Positions 1 through 9,812 of a DNA stretch of 64,000 nt are shown one piece after another. The stretch comes from Mucilaginibacter empetricola (GTDB lineage: Bacteria; Bacteroidota; Bacteroidia; Sphingobacteriales; Sphingobacteriaceae). How positions within the stretch are numbered: the first letter of the stretch is position 1; every line of letters starts with the position of its first letter. The translations under genes and the position numbers were made by a program. The stretch lies in contig NZ_JANUBZ010000019.1 of the NCBI RefSeq assembly GCF_024808665.1, positions 1 to 64,000 of the forward strand. The letters are read 5' to 3'. The notes below the pieces were generated by a model. It did not search any database. It was not told where the DNA came from and saw only the letters and a program-made list of their open reading frames with translations.

Positions 1-165
1 TCAAGGTTATTAACAAAGAAAAAGAAGCAAAAAGAAAGCTTCAACAATAATAACAACCTCTATTATTTGTTGATGCCAATCTAAAGGAAATGACATGGGG
101 GATACCTGTACAGTTTGTACAACTGATTTACAAATTGTTATATTAGTGGATATAAATCTGCCAAT

Positions 166-2586
166 ATGTTACGTAACATGCTGCTGGTTACTTATCGTAA
201 CCTGATTAAAAATAAATTTTACACTTTTATAAATGTAGCAGGACTTGCTTTGGGTATTGCTGCCTTTGTTGTGATAAGTGCTTATGTGCATTTTGAAAAG
301 AGTTATGACCACATGAATGCCGACGCAGATAATATATATCGCGTGGAAAGTCAGTTTTATAAAGGGGATGTTTTAAACGATAGCTGGGCTACCAGTACCA
401 ACGGATATGCTACTGCAATGAAGGCCAATTTTCCTGAAATAGCGTCATTTGCGAGGATAAACTGGAACAATTCTGAAAGGGTAGTAAAGTATCAGAACAT
501 AAAATTCAGGGAAGAACATGTTTGCTTTGCCGATACTAACTTCTTTAAATTTTTCACTTATAAATTAATAGAAGGCGATGCCTCAACCATATTAAACCGG
601 CCCAATACCATTGCTATATCTCAATCGTCGGCACAAAAGTTTTTCGGCAATGCCGACCCAATGGGTAAGTTTGTTGATGTAACGAATTATAACGGCACTT
701 TTCATTGTATGGTAACGGGTGTTTTTGCAGATGTGCCCCCAAATACTACCATAAAGTTCAGCTTTTTAATATCGTGGGATACCCAGCCCCAGTTTCTTAA
801 AGATTTTTGGTACATACACGAGAGTTACACTTTTGTAAAATTAAAACCCAATAGCAATATAGCCGCCATTGAAGCTAAGTTCCCGGCCCTTGCAGAGCGG
901 TATAAAACAGCCCAGTCGCTTAAAGATTTAAAATGGGCCATCCGGCTGATTCCGTTAACCAGTATCCATTTAAACCAGGCAAAGCCTTATGAAATTGAAC
1001 CTAAAGGAAATGCCCTTGCCGTTAGGTTTTTAAATATAATGGCCTTTGTTATATTGATAATAGCCTGCGTAAACTATATCAACCTGGCAACAACCAAAGC
1101 TGCCGATAGGGCACGTGAAATTGGTATCCGCAAAGTAAACGGGGCAAGAATAGGACAGTTATTAGTTCAATTTTTAATAGAATCGGGTATTATTAACCTG
1201 GCTGCGTTGGTTATAGCCATAGTAATTGTGAATGTATCAGTTTACTACTTGCCTTCTTTTACAGGCAAAAGCGCAACCGAAAGTCTTTTATTTGATTGGT
1301 CTTTATATCTGCAAACCGGGGCCGTGTTATTGGCGGTTATGTTTTTGTCGGGCTTTTACCCGGCTTTAATATTGGCCAATGTTAACCCGGTGAGGATATT
1401 GAAGGGGCGTTATACGTTTTCAAAAAGTGGCATTATCCTCCGAAAAGGAATGGTTGCCTTCCAGTTTACAGCTTCACTATTACTTATTGCAGGTACAATT
1501 GCTATTTACAGGCAGCTTCATTATATGAATAATGTTGATACGGGTATCAATATGGATCAAACGATTGTGCTGAAAGCGCCCGTGAGTACCGATAATTACG
1601 CATCAAAGCTAAGGAGCTTTAAAGCTGAGGTGAAAAACATTAACGGCGCGAAAAGCATTACAGGTTCGGCAGCGGTACCAGGTAAAGAGATTGGTGGGTT
1701 TTCGGCCGACAGAAGGTTTGGAGCCTCAAAAGCTGAAGAACGCTTGTATGAGCTGCAACGCGTTGATTTTGATTTTATTAGTGCCTATAATTTGAAAGTT
1801 ATTGCAGGCAGGGCATTTGATGTAAGCCGCCCTTCAGATTCCACAGGCGTTGTATTAAATGAAGCTGCTGTAAAACAATTTGGCTTTGCCTCAGTAAATG
1901 ACGTAATAGGTAAAAAAGTGTGGCTGGAAACCCTTGATAAAAAGCCTAATGAGGTGATAGGGGTGGTGAAAAACTATCATCAGCAATCATTACAGCGTAA
2001 CTACACACCGGTAATTCTTTTTATGGATCCTAAATTAGGATGGGTGGGCATCAATTATTATTCTATTAAAATCAGCACAAATAATAACCGCCAGGTAGTT
2101 GATGAGGTGAAAAGCATCTGGAACCGGTATTTCCCGGAATCATCTTTTGATTTCTTTTTTCTGGATGATTTTTACAACCGGCAATACCAGCAGGAAACAC
2201 AATTTGGGGGCACCTTTATGCTTTTTTCTGCATTGGCAATTATTATTGCCTGTATGGGGCTGTTTGGTCTTACTGCTTATAATACCTCACGCCGTACAAA
2301 AGAAATTGGTGTGCGTAAGGTTTTGGGCGCATCTATTCAAAACATCGTATCCATATTAACATGGGATATTATCAGGCTGATCCTGGTTTGCAGTTTAATA
2401 GCTATTCCGCTTGCCTTTGTTTTGGTAAATCAATGGTTAAATGGCTATGCTTTCAGGGTTAGCCTAAGTTTATGGCAGTTTATTTTACCTATTGTAACGC
2501 TTATTTTAATAACGCTTGCAACAATTAGCTACCTTACCGTTAAAGCTGCAATGAGCAACCCGGCCAGAACGTTAAAAGATGAGTAA
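166..2586 (+). CDS. FtsX/MacB-type ABC transporter permease
   Basis: Inner-membrane permease of the MacB/LolCE-like superfamily, 806 residues. An N-terminal TM helix (about 20-42) is followed by a periplasmic MacB_PCD-like domain (about 50-270), an FtsX core with three TM helices (about 285-405), a second TM near 430-450, a second periplasmic domain, and a C-terminal FtsX core (about 680-795). Both cores carry the cytoplasmic coupling signature (AREIGIRKVNGA and TKEIGVRKVLGA), so this is the fused double-permease form typical of Bacteroidota. Such proteins work with an ATPase of the LolD/MacB type, in mechanotransmission or export rather than bulk import; no ATPase gene lies in the window. 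Substrate unknown. Paralogues are at 34960 and 37546. The ATG at 166 leads straight into the amphipathic N-terminus, so the start is likely correct. Confidence 0.9.
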   Translation: MLRNMLLVTYRNLIKNKFYTFINVAGLALGIAAFVVISAYVHFEKSYDHMNADADNIYRVESQFYKGDVLNDSWATSTNGYATAMKANFPEIASFARINWNNSERVVKYQNIKFREEHVCFADTNFFKFFTYKLIEGDASTILNRPNTIAISQSSAQKFFGNADPMGKFVDVTNYNGTFHCMVTGVFADVPPNTTIKFSFLISWDTQPQFLKDFWYIHESYTFVKLKPNSNIAAIEAKFPALAERYKTAQSLKDLKWAIRLIPLTSIHLNQAKPYEIEPKGNALAVRFLNIMAFVILIIACVNYINLATTKAADRAREIGIRKVNGARIGQLLVQFLIESGIINLAALVIAIVIVNVSVYYLPSFTGKSATESLLFDWSLYLQTGAVLLAVMFLSGFYPALILANVNPVRILKGRYTFSKSGIILRKGMVAFQFTASLLLIAGTIAIYRQLHYMNNVDTGINMDQTIVLKAPVSTDNYASKLRSFKAEVKNINGAKSITGSAAVPGKEIGGFSADRRFGASKAEERLYELQRVDFDFISAYNLKVIAGRAFDVSRPSDSTGVVLNEAAVKQFGFASVNDVIGKKVWLETLDKKPNEVIGVVKNYHQQSLQRNYTPVILFMDPKLGWVGINYYSIKISTNNNRQVVDEVKSIWNRYFPESSFDFFFLDDFYNRQYQQETQFGGTFMLFSALAIIIACMGLFGLTAYNTSRRTKEIGVRKVLGASIQNIVSILTWDIIRLILVCSLIAIPLAFVLVNQWLNGYAFRVSLSLWQFILPIVTLILITLATISYLTVKAAMSNPARTLKDE

Positions 2587-2687
2587 GTTTAATAAAAGCT
2601 AAGAGCACAAAGCTAAAATATTAATTACCAATGATTTTTATTGAAGTTGATTGACGGCGAGGACATAATGATTATGCAAATCAAAAG

Positions 2688-2707
2688 TTCCCCCTTCAGG
2701 GGGTTAG
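2688..2707. repeat. GC-rich palindromic repeat overlapping gene end
   Basis: TTCCCCCTTCAGGGGGTTAG is a short palindrome (CCCCC TT CA GGGGG). Its reverse complement occurs at 47583-47602. The stop codon of the methyltransferase (2704-2706) lies inside it. Confidence 0.7.
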
Positions 2708-3864
2708 GGGGTTAACCTTGCCACAAACATAGTATCCGCCTTATTTTCATAACCCTTTAAAACTTTCTGTTCTTCCAGTTTTAATCCCAGTTCATTTACA
2801 ATAAAGTTAACCACATCCTCATTCTCTGCTTTAAAGGCCGAGCAAGTAATGTAGATAAGCGGTTTGCTCGGCTTAAGGTGTTTCACCACATTGCGTACAA
2901 TGCTTTGTTGCAGGCGTTGAAAGAACTCTATCTTATGCGTATCGAACTGATTGATCATCTCGGGCGTACGTCCCCAGGTGCCAGAGCCGCTGCAAGGGGC
3001 ATCAAGGATGATACCATCAAAGGCATAGTCGTGTAATATGAGGTCGTTATTTTGAGTTAGGTCGAGGATCTTTTTTTGGTATTTGATGAGTCCGGCTTGC
3101 TGGAAGCGTTCATCCAGATTGGTAAGAATAGATTCTCGGATGTCGGACACCACCAGTTTAAGGTTAGGTTCCAGATCATGCAGCAGCAGCGATTTACCGC
3201 CCGAAGCAGCACAGGCATCCCACCAGGCATCCCACTTTTGGGGCTTAAAAAACTGTGCCGTTTGCTGTGAGGAATAATCCTGCACCTCGTACCAGTTGGC
3301 GTTGGGGATCAGGGTTTCCAGTCGTGTACCGTTAGGGAGCGAGAAGCAGCCATTGCCTTCATCTTTAAAAGCAATTTCGGCAGTAGTAAGGATAATTTTT
3401 ACCTGCGCCTCATATCGTTTATAAACGCGGATAAAAAGATCGGGCTGTATAAAAAACGAACGTAAAAAAGCTTCTTTATCAATACCTTCAGAAAGCTGAT
3501 TAACCCAGGGAAAAATGTCATCCAGCTTAAAGTCAGGATGGCTGCTTTTCACCATAGTCAGCTTTTCATCAATCCCAAAACCTATGCAGGCGGCCCATTC
3601 GGGTTTAAAATGTTGCAGAAAGGAGTTGAGCTGAGTATTGCATAAAAACTCCGCAATAAAAAGGCGCTCATCGGCTGGCAAGTTTGGCAGCGCCCTGCCT
3701 AAGCGAAAATAATTATAAACCAAGCGACCAGCAATGCGCCTGTCTGTTGAGCCCATTTGCTTATTGAGGCGGTAAAAGCCGGGTAAAAACTTGCTTAGGG
3801 GCGTTTCTGCCGGATATTCATCCAAAATGCGTTGAAACGTTTTAAGCTGGTTTATTGCCTTCAT
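2704..3864 (-). CDS. RsmB/NOP family rRNA (cytosine-C5)-methyltransferase
   Basis: SAM-dependent RNA m5C methyltransferase of the NOL1/NOP2/Sun (RsmB-like) family, 386 residues. Residues 1-150 are a helical RNA-binding part; the Rossmann domain has the SAM loop DACAASGGKS (about 216-225). The two family cysteines are present: Cys291 in DAPCSGSGTWG and Cys341 in YITCSAF (one is the covalent nucleophile, the other helps release product). The likely target is 16S or 23S rRNA; the exact position cannot be told from sequence. Its ATG overlaps the end of the upstream lipoprotein gene by 4 bp, so the two are probably translationally coupled. The last residues (LTP) and the stop codon are encoded within a palindromic repeat, so the C-terminus may have been reset by repeat insertion. 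Confidence 0.88.
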   Translation of the reverse strand: MKAINQLKTFQRILDEYPAETPLSKFLPGFYRLNKQMGSTDRRIAGRLVYNYFRLGRALPNLPADERLFIAEFLCNTQLNSFLQHFKPEWAACIGFGIDEKLTMVKSSHPDFKLDDIFPWVNQLSEGIDKEAFLRSFFIQPDLFIRVYKRYEAQVKIILTTAEIAFKDEGNGCFSLPNGTRLETLIPNANWYEVQDYSSQQTAQFFKPQKWDAWWDACAASGGKSLLLHDLEPNLKLVVSDIRESILTNLDERFQQAGLIKYQKKILDLTQNNDLILHDYAFDGIILDAPCSGSGTWGRTPEMINQFDTHKIEFFQRLQQSIVRNVVKHLKPSKPLIYITCSAFKAENEDVVNFIVNELGLKLEEQKVLKGYENKADTMFVARLTP

Positions 3865-5114
3865 TCTGCTTTTTTAAGCTCAAAGTTAGCATATTTATAC
3901 ATGTTAACATGGGTATTTACCCAACCTATGCCAGGTTTTTTCTCAAACTCGAAATCGTTATGCAGTCCCATGAAATTGATACTGGTAATGTTTTTCATGC
4001 TATCAGTAGCGAGTAGTTTACCAAGGTACATGCCTTCGTCAAAGCCTTTTATGGCATAGCTGTTGGGTTCGGCATGGTATGTGTTTCTGTACTGCTTAAC
4101 AAAGGCGAGGGTGTTGTCGGCTTTGTAATCAACCCGGTCGGCACTTGTAACGTGTGTGTCGAGCCGTTGCAGTAAATCGGCCTTTAAAAAACTGAAATTT
4201 ATCCAGTTAGGATGCCCGAAGACAGTTGTTGGATAACTTTTGCTCAAAGTATCCAATGCGCGCAGGGTAACGGATAAAAAGTGTTGGTCAGTACCCGGAA
4301 TCATGAATATGTTTTTGCCACCAGGCGATAATTGCGGTATAAGCGACCCCAGCTGACCGTGAACAACCGTAAGCTCTATTACTTTGATATGTTTTTTGCT
4401 GAGGCTGTCGATCGCTTTTTTAAAGGGGATGATGTATTCATTCTCATCGCTAAAACCCGACCGCAGGATAAATACCTTATCGGGATGCATTTTATTGTTG
4501 ATATACTTTGCCGCGCTTCGGGCATGATATTCTAACGGAGGGATAATGGTAATTAGCTCGGGGTTTTTATAGTTGGCCGGTGATGCCGGTGATAATGGCG
4601 AAACAATAGGCTGACGGCCAATAGTATAAATAGAGGTAAAAGCCTTCACATCATCCGGGAAAACAGGGCCTACAATTAAATCGCTGGTTCTGATGGCTGG
4701 GTTATTGGCCAGGGCATATGCCTGCGCCTTCTGATCGCGCGAGTCGTACACCCGTAATTTAAAGTTATAACCCGATGCTGTTAAGGAGTCGAGCGCCATT
4801 TTAAACCCTTTGTAATAACCGAGGGCTATATCAGCTTCCCGCAACGATACAGGCGTATAGCTTGAACCAGGCGCCAGGTGATCTAACCCGAAAGGCAATA
4901 CCAAAGCTATGTTTGATACTTTTGGTGCCGCCGGCTTAACTACAGGCTGCACGGCGGCTTGGTTATTGGCTGCTGATTTTGGCGCCGACTTTACTGGCTG
5001 CGTTGACACCGGCTGCAGTTTTGGTGAACATGCAGCCGCTGTTAATACTATTATTAAAAAAAGGAACCGTCTATTCCCACTCAATGGTTGCAGGCGGTTT
5101 AGAGCTGATATCAT
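3861..5114 (-). CDS. Periplasmic-binding-protein-like lipoprotein (Peripla_BP_6 type)
   Basis: Predicted envelope lipoprotein: a hydrophobic stretch ends in a lipobox (LTAAAC-S), then a low-complexity Ala/Pro/Val linker (about 30-65), then a branched-chain-amino-acid-receptor-like fold (about 66-410; [30 protein letters not shown]). In Bacteroidota this family often carries an N-terminal LysM domain and sits next to guaA; here the LysM part is absent and only the linker remains (family statement from memory). The annotated ATG lies 44 bp inside guaA. A TTG at 5084 would give a more compact signal peptide ([19 protein letters not shown]), so the true start is uncertain. There are no ABC permease or ATPase neighbours, so a structural or sensing role is as likely as transport. 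Confidence 0.75.
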   Translation of the reverse strand: MISALNRLQPLSGNRRFLFLIIVLTAAACSPKLQPVSTQPVKSAPKSAANNQAAVQPVVKPAAPKVSNIALVLPFGLDHLAPGSSYTPVSLREADIALGYYKGFKMALDSLTASGYNFKLRVYDSRDQKAQAYALANNPAIRTSDLIVGPVFPDDVKAFTSIYTIGRQPIVSPLSPASPANYKNPELITIIPPLEYHARSAAKYINNKMHPDKVFILRSGFSDENEYIIPFKKAIDSLSKKHIKVIELTVVHGQLGSLIPQLSPGGKNIFMIPGTDQHFLSVTLRALDTLSKSYPTTVFGHPNWINFSFLKADLLQRLDTHVTSADRVDYKADNTLAFVKQYRNTYHAEPNSYAIKGFDEGMYLGKLLATDSMKNITSINFMGLHNDFEFEKKPGIGWVNTHVNMYKYANFELKKAE

Positions 5115-6600
5115 ATACTACCCGGTTAATTCCTTTTACGTTGTTAATGATTTCGTTACTTATTTTTGCCAGCAGATCATAAGGCAGGTGGCACCAATCG
5201 GCGGTCATCCCATCCACTGATTCTACAGCACGCAGGCAAATTACATTTTCATAAGTCCTTTCATCGCCCATAACACCTACCGATTGCACCGGTAAAAATA
5301 TGGATCCTGCCTGCCAAACTTTATCATAAACACCAGCCGCACGCAAATTGTTGATATAAATTGCATCAGCCTCTTGTAATATATGAACTTTTTCCGGAGT
5401 TACCTCACCTAAAATTCTGATTGCCAATCCCGGACCCGGGAATGGATGTCTTCCTAAAATATTAGGATCAATACCCAAAGCCTTGCCTACACGCCTAACT
5501 TCATCCTTAAACAAAGTATTTAGCGGTTCAACAACTTTAAGCTTCATAAAATCAGGCAAACCGCCTACGTTATGATGCGATTTAATGGTTGCCGATGGGC
5601 CTTTTACCGATACTGATTCAATAACATCGGGATAAATAGTGCCTTGCCCAAGCCATTTAACGTCCTGCACTTCGTGCGCAGCATCGTCAAATACCTCAAT
5701 AAATACGCGACCAATAGCTTTACGTTTTTTCTCGGGATCGGTTAATCCTGCAAGGGCATCGTAGAAGCGCTGTTTGGCATCAATACCTTTTATGTTGAGG
5801 CCCATGTGCTGGTAGGAATCCAGTACTGATTGATATTCGTCTTTACGCAGCAAACCGTTATCAACAAATATGCAATGCAGGTTTTTGCCGATAGCATGAT
5901 GCAGCAATACCGCCGCTACCGATGAATCAACACCGCCGGAAAGGCCAAGCACTACTTTATCATCGCCCAGTTTTTCTTTCAGGGCAGCAATGGTGGTTTC
6001 GATAAATGAATCGGGGGTCCAGTCTTGCTTGCATCCGCAGATGTCAACCAAGAAGTTAAACAACAGCTGTTTACCATCCGAGCTATGGGTAACTTCGGGG
6101 TGAAACTGGATGCCGTAAGTTTGGGTGCCTTTAACATGATAAGCCGCTACTTTAACGGTATCGGTGCTGGCAATTACTTCAAAATCGCTACCTATGCGGG
6201 CAATCGTATCAGCGTGGGACATCCACACCTGTGAGCCTTTTGGTATCAGCTTAAATAGCGGGTTATGCTCTTCTATATGAAACAAATTGGCACGACCATA
6301 TTCGCGGGTGCTTGATGGTAATACCTCGCCACCATGAAAATGGGCCATATATTGTGCACCGTAGCAAACACCTAAAATAGGCAGGGTACCATGATACTTT
6401 TTAAAATCGAAATGAGGGGCATCGTCCTGCCTTACAGAATAAGGGCTGCCCGAAAGGATAATACCTTTTACACTGCTGTCAACTTCCGGAAAATGATTGA
6501 AGGGGTGGATTTCGCAGTAAATATTGAGTTCCCTGACACGGCGCGCAATCAACTGCGTAAACTGCGAACCAAAATCAAGAATGAGGATTTTTTCTTGCAT
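5071..6600 (-). CDS. guaA: GMP synthase (glutamine-hydrolysing)
   Basis: Converts XMP to GMP using glutamine and ATP in the cytoplasm (purine biosynthesis). Class I glutamine amidotransferase domain, residues 1-190, with nucleophile Cys79 (GVCYGAQ) and His167/Glu169 (GIQFHPEV). The ATP-pyrophosphatase P-loop SGGVDSS is at 221-227, and the C-terminal dimerisation domain ends KPPATIEWE. Full length at 509 residues. The open frame extends two codons further (TTG-CCC) to 6606, but ATG at 6600 matches the family N-terminus ([13 protein letters not shown]). TATCTTTG (6604-6611, minus), a good -7 box, lies only 3 bp before this ATG; if it is used, the message is leaderless or nearly so. Heads an overlapping operon with the lipoprotein and methyltransferase genes. 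Confidence 0.97.
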   Translation of the reverse strand: MQEKILILDFGSQFTQLIARRVRELNIYCEIHPFNHFPEVDSSVKGIILSGSPYSVRQDDAPHFDFKKYHGTLPILGVCYGAQYMAHFHGGEVLPSSTREYGRANLFHIEEHNPLFKLIPKGSQVWMSHADTIARIGSDFEVIASTDTVKVAAYHVKGTQTYGIQFHPEVTHSSDGKQLLFNFLVDICGCKQDWTPDSFIETTIAALKEKLGDDKVVLGLSGGVDSSVAAVLLHHAIGKNLHCIFVDNGLLRKDEYQSVLDSYQHMGLNIKGIDAKQRFYDALAGLTDPEKKRKAIGRVFIEVFDDAAHEVQDVKWLGQGTIYPDVIESVSVKGPSATIKSHHNVGGLPDFMKLKVVEPLNTLFKDEVRRVGKALGIDPNILGRHPFPGPGLAIRILGEVTPEKVHILQEADAIYINNLRAAGVYDKVWQAGSIFLPVQSVGVMGDERTYENVICLRAVESVDGMTADWCHLPYDLLAKISNEIINNVKGINRVVYDISSKPPATIEWE

Positions 6601-6707
6601 GGGCAAAGATAGGATTTGATTTCGGATTTCGGAAGTTGGATTTCGGATTTTAACTAATTAGCCCGTAATCATATCATTTAAGGCTGCTTTTTTATTAAAA
6701 AAGGGAA

Positions 6708-7187
6708 TTAAAAGTATTCTTTATTCCTTTTAACAAAATCCATGTTCAATTGATTAAGATCGTCTTCATACTTAAAAAATTGTTGATCAAGCATCTCCCA
6801 ATGTTCCGAAGCATCAGTGGAAATTTGATCTAGTACGTCTTGACGCAAATCTTCATCAATCGGAACAGTTTTATCGGGAAATACTTTGATCGCTTCTTCT
6901 AATATTGCGGCTGTTTTTTCTGCTCCTATAAGTTTTAGAGTGTCAACAGTAGCATCAGCATATCTGCCTGAAGAATTATGAAAGTACTGATCAAAGCCCC
7001 CATTGTTTATTTCTCTTTCTAGCTCCTGATTAAAATAAAATGCCATTTGAGGTTTACTTAAGGTAGATAGGTTATCGCCCCATTCACAAAGTGCACAAAG
7101 GTAATTATCCAGTTCTATTATGCTGTTGTTTAAATTTGTTGATGCTATAAGTTGCTCAATATTTGGTTTTTTTATATTTGATTGCAT
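6708..7187 (-). CDS. DMP19 / DUF4375-like protein
   Basis: 159-residue soluble protein. The central block (about 45-90) has the DMP19/DUF4375 look: MAFYFNQELEREINNGGFDQ followed by YFHNSSG, then a helical segment with KLIGAEKTAAILEEA. DMP19 proteins are small cytoplasmic proteins; some are reported DNA mimics, but most bacterial members have no known role. No signal peptide or membrane segment. It stands alone, divergent from the VOC gene. The preceding region (7188-7308) is AT-rich without a clear promoter match. Confidence 0.65.
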   Translation of the reverse strand: MQSNIKKPNIEQLIASTNLNNSIIELDNYLCALCEWGDNLSTLSKPQMAFYFNQELEREINNGGFDQYFHNSSGRYADATVDTLKLIGAEKTAAILEEAIKVFPDKTVPIDEDLRQDVLDQISTDASEHWEMLDQQFFKYEDDLNQLNMDFVKRNKEYF

Positions 7188-7308
7188 AGGTTTATTTTTT
7201 GTAATAAGTTTAGTGTTAGAATAGATTCGGCTACCGAAATAAAATTATTTGAATATAGTATTAGAAATTAAATTAACTTGATGTTTTATAATAAACTTTT
7301 ATTTCTAA

Positions 7309-7704
7309 ATGCAAAAAATTACTAATTTTTTAATGTTTACCGGCAGGGCCGAAGAAGCAATGAATTTTTATGTTTCCTTGTTTAATGATGCCCAAATTGT
7401 TAGCATTACGCATTATGGCCCTAATGAAGCTGGTATTAAAGGCACCGTGATGCACGCCTCATTTACACTGAACGGGCAATTATTTATGTGTATTGACAGT
7501 TCGGTTGACCACGGTTTTACGTTTACTCCGGCTATGTCGCTTCATATTAATTGCGATTCGGATGAGGAGATTGAGACGTTATTTAATGCACTATCGGCCA
7601 ATGGAAATATATTAATGCCTTTAGATGAGTATCCTTTTAGCAAAAAATATGGCTGGCTTACCGATCAGTTCGGTATATCGTGGCAATTAAATTATAACCA
7701 GTAA
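7309..7704 (+). CDS. VOC family protein (PhnB-like)
   Basis: Small (131 residues) glyoxalase/bleomycin-resistance-fold protein of the PhnB / 3-demethylubiquinone-9 methyltransferase-like group. It shows the opening strand and helix ITNFLMFTGRAEEAMNFYVS, a middle strand FTLNGQLFMCIDS and the ending KKYGWLTDQFGISWQL. The family comprises metal-binding or metal-less beta-alpha-beta modules; substrate cannot be predicted. Expressed with or just before the GNAT gene 39 bp downstream. Confidence 0.85.
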   Translation: MQKITNFLMFTGRAEEAMNFYVSLFNDAQIVSITHYGPNEAGIKGTVMHASFTLNGQLFMCIDSSVDHGFTFTPAMSLHINCDSDEEIETLFNALSANGNILMPLDEYPFSKKYGWLTDQFGISWQLNYNQ

Positions 7705-7743
7705 ATTATTCTGTTTAAAAGATGGATTTACTTTATTTGTACC

Positions 7744-8283
7744 ATGTCAATCACCACCAAACTCGCCACTTTTGCAGATATTGCTGAACTTAATATAATG
7801 ATTGCCCGCTCGGTTCGTGGGCTAAGTACTGACTATTATACACCGGCGCAGATAGAAAGCGCCATTAAATATGTTTTTGGGGTTGATACGCAATTAGTGA
7901 TTGATGGCACCTATTATATTGCCGAAAAAGACGGTATACTTGCGGGCTGCGGCGGATGGAGTAAGCGTAATACGCTGTATGGTGGTGATCAGCATAAGGA
8001 AGTAGAAGATCCGCTGCTCGACCCTGCTATTGACGCTGCCAGGATAAGAGCTTTCTTTGTGCATCCTGATTATGCCAGGCAGGGCGTCGGCACACATATT
8101 ATTAATGTGTGCGAAGCTGCTGCCCAACAAAACGGATTTACCAGCTTTGAACTGGGTGCTACCTTACCCGGCGTACCGCTTTATAAAGCAATGGGATACC
8201 ACGAGGTGGAAAGGGTAGATGCCCATTTACCCGATGGGGAACTTTTAGGTATAGTAAGAATGAGAAAGGATTTGAACCAATAG
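7744..8283 (+). CDS. GNAT family N-acetyltransferase
   Basis: 179-residue GNAT-fold acyltransferase. Motif A is seen as AFFVHPDYARQGVGTHIINVCE (about 101-122, with the acetyl-CoA pyrophosphate loop QGVGT), and motif B as LGATLPGVPLYKAMGYHEVE near the C-terminus. Cytoplasmic; substrate unknown. Close spacing with the upstream VOC gene suggests co-transcription. Confidence 0.88.
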   Translation: MSITTKLATFADIAELNIMIARSVRGLSTDYYTPAQIESAIKYVFGVDTQLVIDGTYYIAEKDGILAGCGGWSKRNTLYGGDQHKEVEDPLLDPAIDAARIRAFFVHPDYARQGVGTHIINVCEAAAQQNGFTSFELGATLPGVPLYKAMGYHEVERVDAHLPDGELLGIVRMRKDLNQ

Positions 8284-8335
8284 GTTAAACCTTGTAACCT
8301 GCTAATCGTCAATTGCATTATAATTATTCAATTTT

Positions 8336-9232
8336 ATGAAATACGGCGTCTTTCTGATCCTTTTATTATTCACCATAAAAGCATCTGCCCAATCTCAGCA
8401 AAAAAGGGAACATATTACTGTTGATGGAATAATACGGGAGTTTATGGTATATACGCCGGCAGTGAGTTCGCCGGATAAATTGCCTGTTTTAATTTCTTTG
8501 CATGGCAGGTTTGGTACTGGCGACGGCATGATGAAGTTTGCAGATTTCAGGCCAATTGCCGACAGGGAGAAGTTTATTATTGTTTGTCCCGATGGTATTG
8601 ATAGAAGCTGGAACGATGGACGGGAAACGCCCGCACACAAAAAGGGAATTAATGATGTGAAGTTTATTGATCAGTTGATTACCTATATTTTAAATACCAA
8701 TCATGCCAATGATCAGCGTATTTATATAGCAGGTATGTCAAACGGTGGGTTTATGACTTCGAGGCTGGCTTGCGAGCTAAGCAATCGTATAGCAGCAATT
8801 GCTGTTGTAAGCGCATCAGTGGACAAAGGGATGGATTATCACCCGGTAAAACCTTTGCCGGTGATGTATATTCAGGGAACAAAAGATCCTTTGGTGCCTT
8901 ATAACGGAGGCTCAATGAAAGGTGCAGGCGGCGAAATTTATAGCCATACCGACATACTCAAGCTATGGGCGCAAACCGCCGGCTGCCAGGATAATCTTGA
9001 CCTAACTAATTTACCCGACAGCCTTAACGATGGCACCAGTATCAAAAAAGAACGGTACAGTAATTCGACTACAGGCATTAAAGTTGTTGGGTATACAGTA
9101 GCAGATGGTGGCCATACCTGGCCCGGTGGAACACAATACCTGCCTAAATTTATCGTAGGTACTGCGTCGCATAATATTAATGCCTGTGAAGTGATATGGG
9201 CGTTTTTTAAGAGTTGCAAGTTAAGAGGATGA
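8336..9232 (+). CDS. Secreted PHB depolymerase / feruloyl-esterase-like hydrolase
   Basis: 298-residue alpha/beta hydrolase of the poly(3-hydroxybutyrate) depolymerase/LpqC group. Signal peptide residues 1-19 (FTIKASAQ). The oxyanion region is ISLHGRFGTGDG (about 53-64); the catalytic triad is probably Ser135 (GMSNGGFM), Asp184 (GTKDPLVPY) and His260 (GGHTWPGG). Acts on ester-linked polymers or feruloylated sugars outside the cytoplasm; exact substrate unknown. A degraded copy of its last 33 codons lies 730 bp downstream (9964-10065), beyond the PIN toxin-antitoxin pair, so the locus once held two esterase paralogues or had a duplication. Confidence 0.85.
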   Translation: MKYGVFLILLLFTIKASAQSQQKREHITVDGIIREFMVYTPAVSSPDKLPVLISLHGRFGTGDGMMKFADFRPIADREKFIIVCPDGIDRSWNDGRETPAHKKGINDVKFIDQLITYILNTNHANDQRIYIAGMSNGGFMTSRLACELSNRIAAIAVVSASVDKGMDYHPVKPLPVMYIQGTKDPLVPYNGGSMKGAGGEIYSHTDILKLWAQTAGCQDNLDLTNLPDSLNDGTSIKKERYSNSTTGIKVVGYTVADGGHTWPGGTQYLPKFIVGTASHNINACEVIWAFFKSCKLRG

Positions 9233-9247
9233 AGTTTTTGGGGCGTT

Positions 9248-9652
9248 TCAATTTTTACCTTTAGTATCAGTGAGGTTTACACTATGCTGATACGTAATGA
9301 GTCTTAATTCATCTATCGTTTTAAATTGCTTATCTGATGAAATGATTGGCATATTAAACACTATTGATGTTGCTGCAATAACAGCGTCGGCTAATTTTAA
9401 AGAATATTTTTTCCTTAGTTCAACGTACTGCTCTTTTATAAGCTTATTCATCGGAATTATTGAGCAATCGCTCAAAAGTTCTGCAATTTGCTTCTCTTCG
9501 TCTGCGGTAATGTTCTTAAAGCCTATTAATTCAAGTTCTGTGATAAACGAAATGTAAATGTCCTTGCCTTGTAAAAACTCTTCCAGTGGGTCACTCCCTG
9601 TTAAAAGATATAAAATTATGTTAGTATCAACTAAGATCTCTTTCCCATTCAT
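9248..9652 (-). CDS. PIN domain toxin (VapC-like)
   Basis: 134-residue PIN-domain ribonuclease, the toxin of a type II toxin-antitoxin pair. The acidic metal-binding residues are in order: Asp9 (LVDTN), Glu39 (ITELE), Asp89 (KLADA) and Asp107 (ISSDK). VapC toxins cleave tRNA or rRNA when free; the partner blocks them. The reading frame overlaps the 3' end of the antitoxin gene by 26 bp, the usual antitoxin-first arrangement. The ATG at 9652 gives the family N-terminus (MNGKEILVDTNIILYLL). Confidence 0.88.
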   Translation of the reverse strand: MNGKEILVDTNIILYLLTGSDPLEEFLQGKDIYISFITELELIGFKNITADEEKQIAELLSDCSIIPMNKLIKEQYVELRKKYSLKLADAVIAATSIVFNMPIISSDKQFKTIDELRLITYQHSVNLTDTKGKN

Positions 9653-9812
9653 TTCTAAGGTCCTTTTGGATAGTTAAGGGATCTTCTTTCAAGGTCATAA
9701 TGCCATTGTATTTTTTTGCGTTGAATCCACCCGTAGCTTTCTCTTTATAAAGAGCTTTCTCTATCGCTTCTATATCCTTTTTGGTAGCTCCTTTTTTTAA
9801 CACTAATACCAT
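9627..9812 (-). CDS. Antitoxin paired with PIN toxin
   Basis: 61-residue protein MVLVLKKGATKKDIEAIEKA..., from the ATG at 9812; the open frame runs further up to 9887 but that extension is hydrophobic and unlike the family. A short beta strand plus helix N-terminus is followed by a linker and the toxin-binding tail (GIMTLKEDPLTIQKDLRNEW), a pattern seen with many Bacteroidota PIN toxins. It probably binds its own promoter with the toxin. Located directly upstream of, and overlapping, the toxin gene. Confidence 0.8.
   Translation of the reverse strand: MVLVLKKGATKKDIEAIEKALYKEKATGGFNAKKYNGIMTLKEDPLTIQKDLRNEWERDLS

Noticed and set aside
3..50. Possible C-terminal tail of a gene entering from the left (KVINKEKEAKRKLQQ stop).
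   Set aside because: Only 15 codons in one of two open frames; no family evidence, so a partial CDS is not supported.
556..721. Reading the leuS insert (these are residue numbers 556-721; bases 58688-59182) as an intein.
   Set aside because: There is no Cys or Ser at the N-side junction, no His-Asn pair at the C-side, and no Hint-fold blocks; only a DUF559 domain and palindromic ends are seen.
8395..9219. Antisense ORFs inside the esterase and similar ORFs inside ABC permeases.
   Set aside because: Shadow frames of clearly coding genes.
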